From the NCBI GenBank assembly GCA_037833965.1, contig AP031352.1, positions 14,302,501 through 14,366,500 on the forward strand: a stretch of DNA of 64,000 bases. The letters are read 5' to 3'. The position numbers were made by a program, and so were the translations under genes. The stretch's first letter is position 1; each line of letters opens with the position of its first letter. Source of the DNA: Marchantia polymorpha subsp. ruderalis. Taxonomy: Eukaryota > Streptophyta > Marchantiopsida > Marchantiales > Marchantiaceae. Of the stretch, positions 12,195 through 24,170 are shown piece by piece. The notes beneath the pieces were generated by a model, which was not told where the DNA came from, ran no database searches, and worked only from the letters and a program-made list of their open reading frames with translations.

Positions 12195-15100
12195 GTCTAT
12201 TTCATGATAGTAACCATCTTTAGTTAGTTAGAAATTAGTATAGTTTATTCAAAATGAAGTTACGATTACTTTAGAGTGCATTAGTCATAGTTGTAAAGTA
12301 AACAATCGGTGTGATTGGTAGGTAGAAAATAAGTGTGTTAGTTGACAAAGTCACGTCAGCAATTCGTGTGCTTGTTAGGATTACTCGTCATGTCATCTAT
12401 CCATTAGGATTAAAATGGATGATGCAGATAAGATATTATCTTCTTGTACTTGTTGATAAGATATATGTAAGAGAAAAGTAAAACATTGTTTGTATCTCTC
12501 ATCTTCAAAAATAATGTTTTCATTTTCGAGTGAACTTTTTAATAAATCCTAGTGTTACAATGGTATCTGAACGATCTTGTTTTTTCCTTGAAAATAGAAT
12601 ACTCATGGAATAGCAAGTGAATGAAGATCGAGTGTAGTTTTTGAGAATGTATAGAAGCAAGCAAAGATCATTATTATACATTTACAGAGAGGAGGAACAG
12701 AAAAGATTATGGTTTTGAAGATATGGATGAACTTGACAAGATTCTAGTAACAAACTTGCTGATTACTAACATATTCAATATACATCTTTGTTACATGGAG
12801 AAACAACATTTTTAGATGTATCTTCTGGCTTGTTAGGAAGTTGATTTTATTACTAGAGTGATGGAGTCTATAGTGACATTGATTCTTTCCATAATTAATT
12901 GCGGAAATACTTTGGATTGTACTATATTCATTCTATATTAAATGCTTGACAAATTTGAATCGTGAACAACTAGCCTTGGTTTGGTTTTGTAACTATGTAG
13001 AGCTCACTATATCAATAGAATATTATGGAAAAAATTTCTTGTCAAAATTTATGAGAAACAATATTATAGATTCGTGATAGAATCACATGTACTCCTTTAT
13101 TGAAAGGTAAGATAGTTTTTCTACTTGCTTTGTATTAGAGTGTGTGAAAAATCATGGAAATATAAACTAGTATGGTCGAGGTTCTCAACGCAATCATGAC
13201 GGAAATGAAAGAGTTGAAAAAAACGATAGTAGATATACATATCAAGTAGCAAGACATGGAAGATAAAATCTTTGCATAAGAGAGTGAGAAACTAGAGAGA
13301 GAAAGAATTGGAGAGATGGAAGTTGAATTTCAAATTCAAATTTCCTGAGTTCAATCTTAACCAACTCCTATTGATGAAGTAGAGTCAAATAGAAAACGCT
13401 TTCAAGAGATTGAAGATCAAACAAAACTTTTGTTTCAAAAGAGAAAGTCATGTAAGGTGAAATGTTACAAAGGTACTAAAGTGATGAGAGTGTTAGAGGT
13501 ATGTATAATGAGATAGAATATACATTTATCTCATTTGCATGTTTCTGATTATATTGCATGAATGTTTTTAAAATGTTATCTTTTGGATAAGATGCTTCAA
13601 TTTTCAAGCGATGGATTTTCTTCAAATTGCAAGAATGAGATTGTGAAATTTGAAACATAAAGAAGTTATTAATGAGCACATTGAAAAATTTTATGATCTT
13701 CAAATTTCTATCATGGATATGAGTGAATCACAAGCATTGAATGTATTCAAACAAGGCTTCAATGATAGCAAACCAAAAGAGTTGATAATAAACAATCCAT
13801 TTACATTCAATGAATCAATCGCAATTATTCAACAAGTTTCAAGTACTTATGGTGTCACACGCAGTGAATCAACAAGCAAGTTTTGAACTCCATCTGATCT
13901 TACAAAAATGGCGTTTGAAAACCTTTGACGTAGAGAAGATTTTGCACCAACAAGAGTACTAGTCCCAAGATTGAAAAACAAGATTTGATTATCAAAAAAT
14001 CTAAATTTGCAAGATGGATTTGCAAATAATGGAATAGTTTGAGGAGAAATGAAAGTTTGTGACAATCGTCAATCCTATGCATGTGAAAGAATAGATTACA
14101 TTGCCAAGTTCTGCCAAATTTGACCAACATCACAAGAAGCACGGCCCGGACAACAACGATCAATCAACAATATCGAGATAACAGACTATGACAAAGTTGA
14201 GAAAGAAGTTTTGTAAAACAAAAATCACCAGTATACTTGTCTCGCGGCCTTACTAGTTACCCAAAGCGAAGAAAGATTATGTTGGAAGAATAAAATGGTT
14301 GAAAGCTCATAATAAGATTTAAAAGCAAGTTCAATTCATTGTCATAAAATGGTTTGATATAAGAACACTAGATGAACATTCTGATTAATTCAAAATAAAC
14401 AAAAAAAAATTTGTCAAAGAGTGTTGCACTAAAGTTAGATTTGATGTTGATGAATGATGTAAATGAAAAATTTGAATTTTCAAACATACAAACTAAAGTG
14501 ATGAAAACACTTCCACGTAGTATACAATTATTCATATGTAGGTAAAAAGAGAGCATTGAGTGGATAGTAATTTGCTTAGCTTGATATGATGTTATACTTG
14601 AAATGTCATGGATGGAGCAGTGTAAGCCAAAGGTAGATTGGAGTGAAATAGAAAAATGATTTTAAGTGATTGAAAGATCTATGAAGTTAGAATTAAATCT
14701 CAAAATAGAAATGAATCTCTCTTTGTGATGATAAAACATCACTTTAAAGATGATATATATATTTTTGACTGATAAGAGATATTAGTTTCACAAAAAAACT
14801 TTACATTCCAAAGTACGACATTTTTAAAGAATATAAAGATGTTTTTCCATATGATATATCTCCAATATTATCATCATAAAGATAAGTAATTCACAAGATT
14901 GAAGTGATACTTGAAAGTTAACCAACTTGCAAAGTTAAATATTGTTTGGCTCTTGAAATTGAAAGAATATAAAGCTCAAGTGAAATAGATGTTGACTAAA
15001 GGATTCATTCAACCAAATGCTTTACTTTATGTAGCTCCAATGCTATTTGTGAAGAAGAAGAATAAATCTATGAGACTATGCATAGACTACCGTGAGTTGA

Positions 15101-17705
15101 ATTAGCGATTGATAAAAAAAATCCATTATCTCGTATGTATGATTTGTTTGACCAACTATAAAGAACAAATTACTTCATCAAGCTAGATCTGAATAGCGGC
15201 TACAATCAAATTTGAATTGCAGATGAAGATATCCACAAGACTGCCTTTCGCACGATGTATGGTCACTTTGAGTATCTAGTGATGTCTTTTGATCTAATGC
15301 ACTAGCTAAATTCATGGTATTTAAAAACTATATCTTTTGTACTTATTTTGATAAATCTTTTATTATTTTTTATATGATATATTGATGTACAGCAAAATTT
15401 TAAATGATCCTCTGCAAGAATTACTTCAAGTTTTGAGAAAAAAATCATTTGTAAACCAAAGTTTCAAAATGTGAATTTAAAAAATTAGAAGTAAATTATT
15501 TGGATCATAGAGTTACAACCCCAAAAATCCAAATAATGAATAAAAAGATAAAAGTCATTTACAAATTTACAACACTTGAGGATCAAACTCAATTCAAGAA
15601 TATTTTAATATTCATAAGATTTTATTGTAGATTTGTGAAAGTTTTCGCTTGTCTAGATCATGTTTTGATTTTCATGCTAGAAAAATATTAAAAAATGAAA
15701 ATATGGAACAGCTTAAGAGTTAGGTTCTCAAGCATTGAAATATCATCTGTTACACACACCTATACTCAAATAATATGATCATAACCGCGTTATCAAATTG
15801 GCTACAGACGCATCAAGTATAACAATGGATGGCATTTTTTAACAAGAATGAGAGCATGTATGACATCCAGTTTTTTTTTATTCTCAAAAGTTGGTGAATG
15901 GAGAACAAAATTACCACATAACAGAACAAGAAAATTTAGTCCTTCTGTTGGCAACAAAACATCAAAATCATTACTTGACTGATGAGAAGTTTGTGATTGA
16001 GATTGATCATAAACTCGTGCTTTGTTTGAAAACTTGGAAGTATCTATCTAAAAGATAAATTTGATGGGCAAAATGACGTCAACGTTTTAACATGAAGATT
16101 GTGTAAGTGGAGAAAAAGAAACAACTTGCTGATGCTCTCACACGCATGCTCTATTTAAAATCATGTGGTTGAAGTGAAAATTTAGGCTAATAGATGAAGC
16201 AAGATGACTCAAGCCACAAAGAAGTATGAAGAGATCATTCGAGCACTACAAATTGAAAAGGCGGAAAGTCTCAAGATTTGACATCCTAGAAGCAGCGCAT
16301 ATGGATTTCACAAAATTAAAAATTGCGCATAATGATTTTGGCCAAAATTCATGACACAACTATTGCAAGTCATGTGGAAGTGAAAAAAACAATGAAGAGC
16401 ATACAATGAGTGTACTATTGGTACAAAATACGAGAGTCTTACGTTTGAAGTTTAGATGTTTGTCAACAAAACAAGGCAAGTAATAAAAAACTTGATGATT
16501 TATTACAACTTTTTCCTATTTCCAAACAGTGATTGGAATATGTCACCATAGATCTTGTACGTGAATTATCAAAGATTTTGTGAGTATATGATTTTGTGAT
16601 GATTTTTGTGAACAAATTAAATAAAATGATTCACACCAAGCCAACCACAAAAAAACTAATATCTTCACAACTATCTCAATTGTATTAAGATGTTGTTTTT
16701 GTGAATCATGGCTTAAAAAATTGTTAATCACGGATAGAGGTTCTCACTTCATTAGTTTATTTTGGAAAACTTTGTTTGAACAAAACTAGCAATATCAATA
16801 ACCTATCATTCTTAAACTAATGAACAAACAGATAAGGCAAATAAAATCATGGAATATATATTCCAAGCATTCACATCAGAATATCAAGAAGAGTGTAACA
16901 TCCTTTTCACTCTTATAAAATTTGCATATAACAATTTTGTGAATGTATCCACAAAAGTGTCTTCATTTTACCTCATGTATGGTGCTCATCCCTAACTCGT
17001 TCAAGTTTGATACAACTTCCGAAAAGAGAGAAGTTTTTAACCAAGTTATAGCTGTCAACTACTTTGTGAATCACATTCATAGATAACTACATGAGGCCAA
17101 GGAGAAGTTGTTGATAGCTCAAAATTGGCAAAAATAGCATGTCGATATCGTAGAAAGTTGATATTATATTTGATTATCCACAATAAATTTATCTCTTGTA
17201 TGAACACCAAAGTTAAACCCTATGTTCATTAATCCATTTTAGGTTTTGAAGCGTGTTGATAAATTGTCATACAAGTTAGATTTTCTGTCACACATGAAAA
17301 TACATATGGTATTTCATGTCTCACGATTGCAAAAACATGTATCACGATCCAAATAATTCACCAACCAACCAACACCATCTCCTCTTCCAACCTTGATAGC
17401 AGATCATGAGTAGTTTGAGATAGACAAGATACTCAAGAAACGTATTTGAGGTCATAAATATGCTAAATTAGAATATTTGATACAATTGAAAGTTTATTCC
17501 TCATATGAATCAACTTTGAAAAGTAGATCAAAATCTAGCAAATGCACATTTGATAGTTTAAAAGTTTAAACGTATGTGCAACAGAGACGTTGTATTTTCA
17601 AAGAAAAGAGGTTTGAAACCATCTTTAGTTAATTAAAACTAAAGAATATATTACTCAAGATTGAGTAGATTAGATGATAGTGTAATATCTCAAATGTCAC
17701 TTGAG

Positions 17706-18100
17706 CAATTCTTGTGCTAGTTAGTGTTTTAGTTGGGAACCACACGTCATCAATCAATGTGTTTGTTAGTGTGTTAGTTGGGAACGACACGTTATCAATC
17801 AATGTGTTTGTTAGTGTGTTAGTTGGAAACGACACGTCATCAATCAGTGTGTTTGTTTGTGTGTTAATTGGGAACGACAAGTCATCAATCAGTGTGCTTG
17901 TTAATGTGTTAGTTGGAAACTACACGTCATCAATCAGTATGCTTGTAAGTGTGTTAGTTGAGAACTACACGTCATCAATCAGTGTGCTTGTTAGTGTGTT
18001 ACTTGGAAATGACAAGTCATCAATCAATGTGCTTGTTAGTGTGTTAGTTGAGAACGACTCGTTATCAATTAGTGTATTTGTTAATATGCAAGTTGGTAAC
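17706..18100 (+). repeat. 45-bp minisatellite, about 8.5 copies, inside the gypsy 3' LTR
   Basis: The unit contains 'gtgttagttgggaacgacac' and is repeated with few differences. Its length is a multiple of three and lacks stops, so both strands carry spurious repetitive open frames (for example a 15-residue repeat with core VLVGNDTSSI). Single, unexpanded versions of the same phrase occur in the related LTR copies near 12,330 and 19,385. The array therefore grew within this copy. Confidence 0.9.
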
Positions 18101-18112
18101 TATAAGATCAAA

Positions 18113-18880
18113 TGTTGTATGTGTGAAATAAAACTAGAATTAACCGAGGAGTTAATCATGATTAGGATATTTATGACTAAATCTAGCTATTTATAACTAA
18201 GTTTATCAAGCTATAACTATGTTTAGCTATAATGTCTATACTTGGCAAAATAACGAAAGAAGTTCTAGAATATTTGAGTCACCACTTCTATTTTGTCTTG
18301 TACAAAAGTTAGATTCCATGAGAAAAGACTTTTGACTTTATGTTTAGTTTTGATTGGTTTGACTAAGTAAGAAGTACTCCATTGGTTAGACTAAGTCTAA
18401 CATTGACTTAGCGAAAAGTGGAAGTTCTAGACGTATGAAAGTCACAAATGGCATGTTGCCACCTCAATCTAGAGATTAGTAAACATCTAGAAGGTTTAGA
18501 AAGTCAATGGCATGTTGCAACATATCGATAACTAGTCTAACCATACTATGATTTATTTTTGTAAAAGTAAGTTAGATAGGATTTACCATTTGTTACTATG
18601 GTAATTTTTCAAGTAGTAAATATAGGGAGGTAGTGAAGAACCTGTCAAACAAGTTTGGAGAGTTTATATGTAGGGAGTTGTTTCATATATGAAAGAGTGA
18701 CAAATTTTCAGCACCTTGGAGTGTCGATGTGTGTGTGAGTTGGAAGTATACCTTGAGAGATTATGTCAAAGGGTGTTTGCGCTATGAGTATGAGGAGTAA
18801 TCCTAGTCTTCTAGAACCATGATGAGCTATCGAAAAGCCATCTTAGTTAATCTTGAGTGAGAGTCAGCCCGGAGTTTGCA
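18113..18880. mobile_element. Probable nested LTR-type insertion (TG...CA ends) splitting the minisatellite
   Basis: The 45-bp array breaks at about 18,105 and resumes at 18,881 with the same phrase. The intervening 768 bp starts with TG, ends with CA, has clearly higher GC than its surroundings and contains no coding part. It is best read as a solo LTR or other short insertion, younger than its host. No clean target duplication was identified, so the exact ends are uncertain. Confidence 0.45.
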
Positions 18881-19164
18881 GAGCTACACATCATCAATCA
18901 ATGTGTTTGTTAGTTAAGAATTGAGTGTGCTAGTTGATGTGTTAGTTAAAAGCGATACGTCAACAATTTGTGTGCTCATTAGATATATCCGTCTTGCCAT
19001 CAATTCACTATGAGGAAATTGGATGGTGAAAAAAAGATATTATATTTGTGTAAGTGTTAACAAAATCTTTATTTAGAGAAGTAGAACCATTTAAGCTATC
19101 TCATCTTCAAAGTTCATGTTTTATCTTCAAGTGAGCTTGTCTCTAAACCCTAATTTTACAATGA

Positions 19165-19680
19165 AAAAACTATTCATAATATGAATCAACTAAAAATTTA
19201 GCAAATGCAACTTTGATAGTTCAGAAGTTTGAACGTATGTACAACGAGTACGTTGTATGTTAAAAGTAGAGTGGTTTGTAATCATCTTTAGTTAGCTAAA
19301 ACCAAAGTGAAAGTTATTTAAAATTGAGTAGAGTAGATGATAAGGCAATATTTATAGTGACACATAAGCAATTCATGTGTTAATTAGTGTGTCAGTTGGA
19401 AATAACACGTGATCAATCAATGCGTGTGCTTGTTAGGTAAGGATTGGATGTGTTAGTTAAAGTGACATGTTGACAATGTGTATGTTCATTAGGTATATCC
19501 ATCATGTCATCAATTCACTTGAAGGAGATTGGATGATGGAAATAATACCTTATCTTTGTGTATGTGTTTGAAGTAACTATATACGAAGACAATATATGGA
19601 GAGAATAATCATTCAAGATATCTCGTCTTCAAAATTTATGTTTCATCTTCAAGTGAGCTTTTTTCTAAAACTCAATGTTA
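19165..19680 (+). mobile_element. Second copy of the gypsy 3' end (end of pol plus LTR), in tandem
   Basis: Sequence at 19,165-19,290 repeats the segment just before the first 3' LTR (17,495-17,620). It is followed by an LTR copy without the expanded array. This pol-end plus LTR duplication is what unequal recombination between tandem or LTR-sharing copies leaves behind. It is broken and has no independent coding capacity. Confidence 0.6.
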
Positions 19681-20279
19681 CAATATCTAAACCAAGGGAG
19701 TACCCATACGCACAATTGACATTAGTGAGAGATTCAAATTGCTGAAAGTGTAACAATATATGATAGTCTATAATCTAAAAAAACAAAACAATAGATCTTT
19801 GTGGGAACAAAACGATAGTGAATTATTTTGAAAGGTAATTAATGAAAATTTGAGTCCCTTTTTGAGTAATATTAACATCATGCCGTACTAAAACCAATGC
19901 TTTTTAAAAGAAAGAAGTTTTGTTATCTTTCTGAAATAATAAAATTCAAAATAGAAATTACTCAAAATAAAAATATGATAGCATTCTGATAAATCATCTA
20001 TAGTTGCAACGTCAGCAATTCATGTGTCTATAAGATAAAAATTAGAGTTTTTAGTTAGTGTTTTAGAATAACACATGGGAAATTCATGCACTTTTCATGT
20101 TAAAATTGAATATGTTAATTGAAAGAAATACATGAGCATTTCATATGTTTGTTAGATTAAGATTAGTTGTAATTTATTATGAATATGAGTCTTTTTTTAT
20201 TGAGACTTAATGATGAATGAGAGAAAGATGTCCCCGGTTTTCTATATAAATAAGCACAAATTTCTATTAATAATGTGAC
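19681..20279. other. AT-rich sequence with LTR-like phrases
   Basis: Between 19,990 and 20,160 short phrases ('cgtcagcaattcatgtg', 'tttgttag') resemble the gypsy LTRs upstream but are much diverged. This could be a further LTR remnant or the start of the copia fossil. No gene was seen. Confidence 0.35.
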
Positions 20280-22740
20280 ACAAGGAGAAGCTGTGATACA
20301 AATGAAGCAAATTTTTGAAGAGCAATAATTAAAGTAGAAAATTGTTGTTGGTGAGACTCAAAAATCTGCATCAATATTGTACTCCAAAGATCAATCACAA
20401 TCGTTAACTATGGTATCATGAAATCAAATTATTATGAAATATGGTTTATGGACAAATTCATTCCTCATTGAGATTATGATATTCATTCTCATGATGATGA
20501 AGTTAATTTGTTGATCTTGAAAAAAAACCTTCTTTTATACAAAAGATTTAGCCTAATAGCAAGACTTAAGAGCTAGAAGAAATTCCAAAAGAATCAAGCT
20601 TTAATCTATTGCAAATGGATTTACAAGTTCAAGTAAGATTTAACACGTGACAAGAAGAGAATCTTCAAAGCTAGATTGTAAACTAAAAGTTTCATACAAG
20701 AAAATTGTATGGACCATAATGAAGTATTTTCTCTCTTAGCAAAGTATGCTACAATTTGACTAGTATGTGCATTTGCTGCAATATTTAGTATGAAAATGAA
20801 ACAAGTGTATGTGGATAATACATTTTTCTTTAAAATCTTTGGTAATTAACATCTATATTAAACAACTAGTTGGTTCTTACAAAAGAGTTCAATAAAAGTG
20901 AGATCATAAATTGTTGAAATCATTACATGAATTGAACTAAACGTCTATGCAATGGATTGAGAGTTTTAATAAATTCATGAAAGCACAAAGATTTCTAAGA
21001 AGTGTGTATAATTCATGTATATTCACAAAAAATTAAATAATGATATCTAAATAGGATGTATGATCCATATGTATACATGAAAAAGATGAATATTGAAACT
21101 TTCAATCTTATTATTCAAATACTTAACCTGGATGACATGCTTTAATTGAAAAAAAATAAATCTGACGTAACATATGCAAAAATTAGTTGAAGTCTGCATT
21201 AAGCATGAAGGATTTGGATAAATTCAATAGAATATTAAGAATAGGTATTCATATGGATAGAAAAAAAGATCTAATAGTGAATCAAGGCAAGTATGTTCAA
21301 TGTGTGCTTGACAAGTTTAACATGACATTATTTTAAATAGTAGCGACTTCTTTGGCAACACAATTCAAAGTTTTTGTCACTCAATGTCTAATCAATATCA
21401 TCAAAAAATGAAATTTTTATTAATTTCATGTTGCAAAGTTGTAAATAAATTCATGTATTTGATGGTGTTCATAACAACTAAAATTGTTCTAGCTATGAAC
21501 AAGATGGACGCGTACATGAGAACCCAAAAAAAGATGCATTAAGAAGAATTGAAATAGACTTACTTATATCTAAAATGTATTAAAAATATAAGATATTGTT
21601 TGATGATTTATCAATCAATGTCAAATCTTTGTTATGTTATGTTGAATATGTACAAAATTTGGATAAGAGAAATATTACAACTTGGTATGTGTTTACACTT
21701 GGTGGTAAATGCATAAGTTAGATATCTACTTTGTAAAAGTGCGTACCTCATTGCACAACAAATATTAAATATGTAGCAGCAACAAAGTTAACTGAATGCT
21801 TAAATAGCTCACTACACAACAAAAATTGAATATGTATCACTAACAAAGGAAAGTGAATGGTTAAACAGGTTTATTTTAGAAATAGAATTGAAATGGGAAG
21901 ATGTAAATCTTCATTATGATAGTCAAAATGTGTTACATCTTGTTGTGATGTACAACTACGTCAAACATATCAATGTCAAATATCACTTTATTAAAGATAC
22001 AATTTGTAAAAAAAGTATAAGGTTAGTTAAAATTAATAATAAAATCAATCCATCTGATGCACCGACAAATATTATTCCTCTAGAAGGATTTAAAAATCAT
22101 TTTGATACTATGCAATTTTTGCACAAGGAGCCACTATTGTTATTCTCGTGTATTTTTACACCATCATGTTTTGGCTACAATTCAATTCTAGCTAATTTTC
22201 ATATAAAGAAGAATTTACATGAGGTGTTCTTAAAACTTTCCATGGAGTATTTATAAGATTCATCGAGTTTACCGTTCCCACAACATGAGCTAAAAGAAAA
22301 ATTGTTTGTAGAAATTCAAGTCTTGATAAAACTCAAATTTAATCTAACTTGAGTTAGATTAAATAGGGTTAGGCTTATTGCAATTAAGATTAGATCTAAG
22401 AATTTTACATCCATATATATAAATGACCAAAATTCAACTTGCCTTAAACATTTTGCAGTTTTTTTTGGTTGCAAATAACCTTATTATTTCCGTGAACGTA
22501 GCTCAAGAGGGACAAACCACATAATTTTCTTATTGACAATATGTATGTGTGTTTGTTTGAAATTTTTGTTTGTGGATATGTGGATTTTTCAAGTTTCTTG
22601 TGAAAAACTTGAAGATAGACAAAAAACTAGAATTAAGAAAAAACAAAGAGATAACTATAATTACTTACTTCTTTTTAATATAGATTTTTTCTCAAAAAAA
22701 TCTAGAATTAAGGTACCTTCTTATCATCAATTTTATTCAT
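20280..22740 (+). mobile_element. Ty1/copia retrotransposon fossil
   Basis: Recognisable parts: reverse transcriptase (from about 20,590; the strand-start motif resembles the copia IYCKWIYK block), the later RT region around 21,190-21,330 (KYVQCVLDKFNM-like), and RNase H (about 21,640-22,180; DKRNITTWYVFT-like). An LTR-like tail around 22,320-22,560 carries the 'ccgtgaacgtag' phrase typical of many plant copia LTRs. The 5' half is missing. It is heavily broken and A/T-shifted, so old. Confidence 0.75.
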
Positions 22741-22779
22741 AGTGGATTTCATCAATGCATTATGATTGATGAAATGAAA

Positions 22780-22930
22780 AATACGCGTGACAAGCACATG
22801 TAATGTTGACATATTGCTCTCAACTAACAATTTAAATGCTTATCAAACAAGCATATGTGTTGTTTCCAACTGACATACTAAATGTTTACCTAGAATACAC
22901 ACTCATTGTTAACTAATTACTCTTGATAAA
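22780..22930 (-). mobile_element. Inverted fragment of the gypsy-family LTR
   Basis: Read on the minus strand this fragment contains the same phrases as the LTR at 19,380-19,500 (a 'gtcagttggaaacaacac'-type core followed by 'atgtcaacat'). It is a short, diverged, opposite-orientation copy with no coding part. Confidence 0.45.
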
Positions 22931-23299
22931 CTCACTTACTCGTTATTTGCCTAGCACATGATAAGAGAATTATATATGATCCACTGTAATATAATTCTTT
23001 CTCAATCTTGAAAAAATCTCTGCTAAATAATTAAACATAATAACAACGAGTTTCAAAAAATTTTGTTTTATGTACAAGAAATTTAAAATTCTAAAAAATA
23101 TATAATATATTGATTGACTTGAGTACGATACAAAAATTCTTATATTGTATACATCCAAATAAGAATATGGAGTGAACATTGATATGATATTGATTTGAAG
23201 TTAATTTTGAGCTTAGATAAGTAACTGTAATAAAGAATTAAAAATCTCCATATCTATATTATGAGCAAGCCTAATCACGTTGTACCTAGAACAAGTAAC

Positions 23300-24170
23300 A
23301 ACTACATGTTCTTCATCCTCAATGTACCCACCGTCACATAATGTAGAAATGCTTTCACTCCCAACAATATTAAGACAATGTCATTACTCAATTTCAAATC
23401 TATGAGATCCACTTCTATGCGTAGCAATAATATGACATAAGGATGTATAATTCTTGCAAGTAAGCAATCCTGTTCACAATAAACAGGTATAGGATTCACA
23501 TGAAGTTGATAAAACTGCATCTTGATGTTGCGCTTGCTCCAAATAATGTTCACAAACTTTCATTTAGAGATTCACGTAGTGCTATAGGTTGTAGGTCCCA
23601 ATCGCCTTCCGCCACATTCCACCTCAAAGATCAAGTTATCATATGTGCTAACCATCCTTTGGCACGTGTGGCACTCAAAGCTTGAAGAGCAAGACGAGAA
23701 GCATCAAGAGATCTCATCCTCATGATGTAAGTGATGGTCAAGTATAGAGCTTCAGCCTCTAGAGTTAAACATCATGTTTCCGCAAGAAGAATAGCATATG
23801 AAGTTTGATTTCTCACACCCGATTCTTCTTGTAGAAATATCCACACGCTTCCAACCTGTCTTCTTTTTACAACCAGAGCCCCACACTTGGGTTACATATA
23901 ATACTACCAGCAACACTAGGCTTCTAAATCAAAAATTTCTAAGACTCCAAGACACTGAATGAGCCCGTTCACACCGATTTAACAGTGAATTAAGAGCTTT
24001 GTAACCACCTTCCACTCTCTTTTGCACGCAAAGTGCCCAACTATAATCATTAGAAAAATCGATGCCTAGATATTTAAAACTCTTCAACTCTTCTAATTGT
24101 ATATCCTTGTAATAGAAAGAAAACTTGGATTTAGTGCCCACTATCATGAATTTGAATGGCAATGGTTTCT
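23300..24170 (-). pseudogene. LINE-type (non-LTR) reverse transcriptase C-terminal remnant
   Basis: On the minus strand, 24,162-23,929 is open and contains FKYLGIDFSNDYSW, the block that follows the catalytic region in plant LINE reverse transcriptases. Next come a VWGSGC-like segment (about 23,870) and, in shifted frames down to about 23,520, PYPILL-type and MITWSLRWNV-like pieces. The N-terminal endonuclease and the catalytic YADD region are absent. At least two frame changes and several stops interrupt the rest, so it is a 5'-truncated dead copy, as usual for LINEs. No poly(A) tail or target duplication was identified. Confidence 0.65.

Larger units (their letters stand above)
12195..19160 (+). 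mobile_element. Ty3/gypsy retrotransposon fossil, chromovirus type
   Basis: Parts in order: 5' LTR (about 12,195-12,558); primer binding site resembling the initiator-Met tRNA type (about 12,559-12,571, TGGTATCTGA); gag (about 13,200-13,900); zinc-knuckle and protease region (about 14,080-14,650); reverse transcriptase (about 14,900-15,300); RNase H (about 15,700-16,100); integrase (about 16,200-17,350); a chromodomain-like tail (about 17,400-17,540); and a 3' LTR (about 17,600-19,160). The order and the chromodomain place it among chromoviruses. It is broken dozens of times with heavy A/T drift, so it is old; no age was calculated. The 3' LTR carries an expanded 45-bp array and a nested insertion, listed separately. 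Confidence 0.8.

Noticed and set aside
17629-18196. Repetitive proteins on both strands
   Set aside because: They are artefacts of the 45-bp minisatellite, whose period is a multiple of three.
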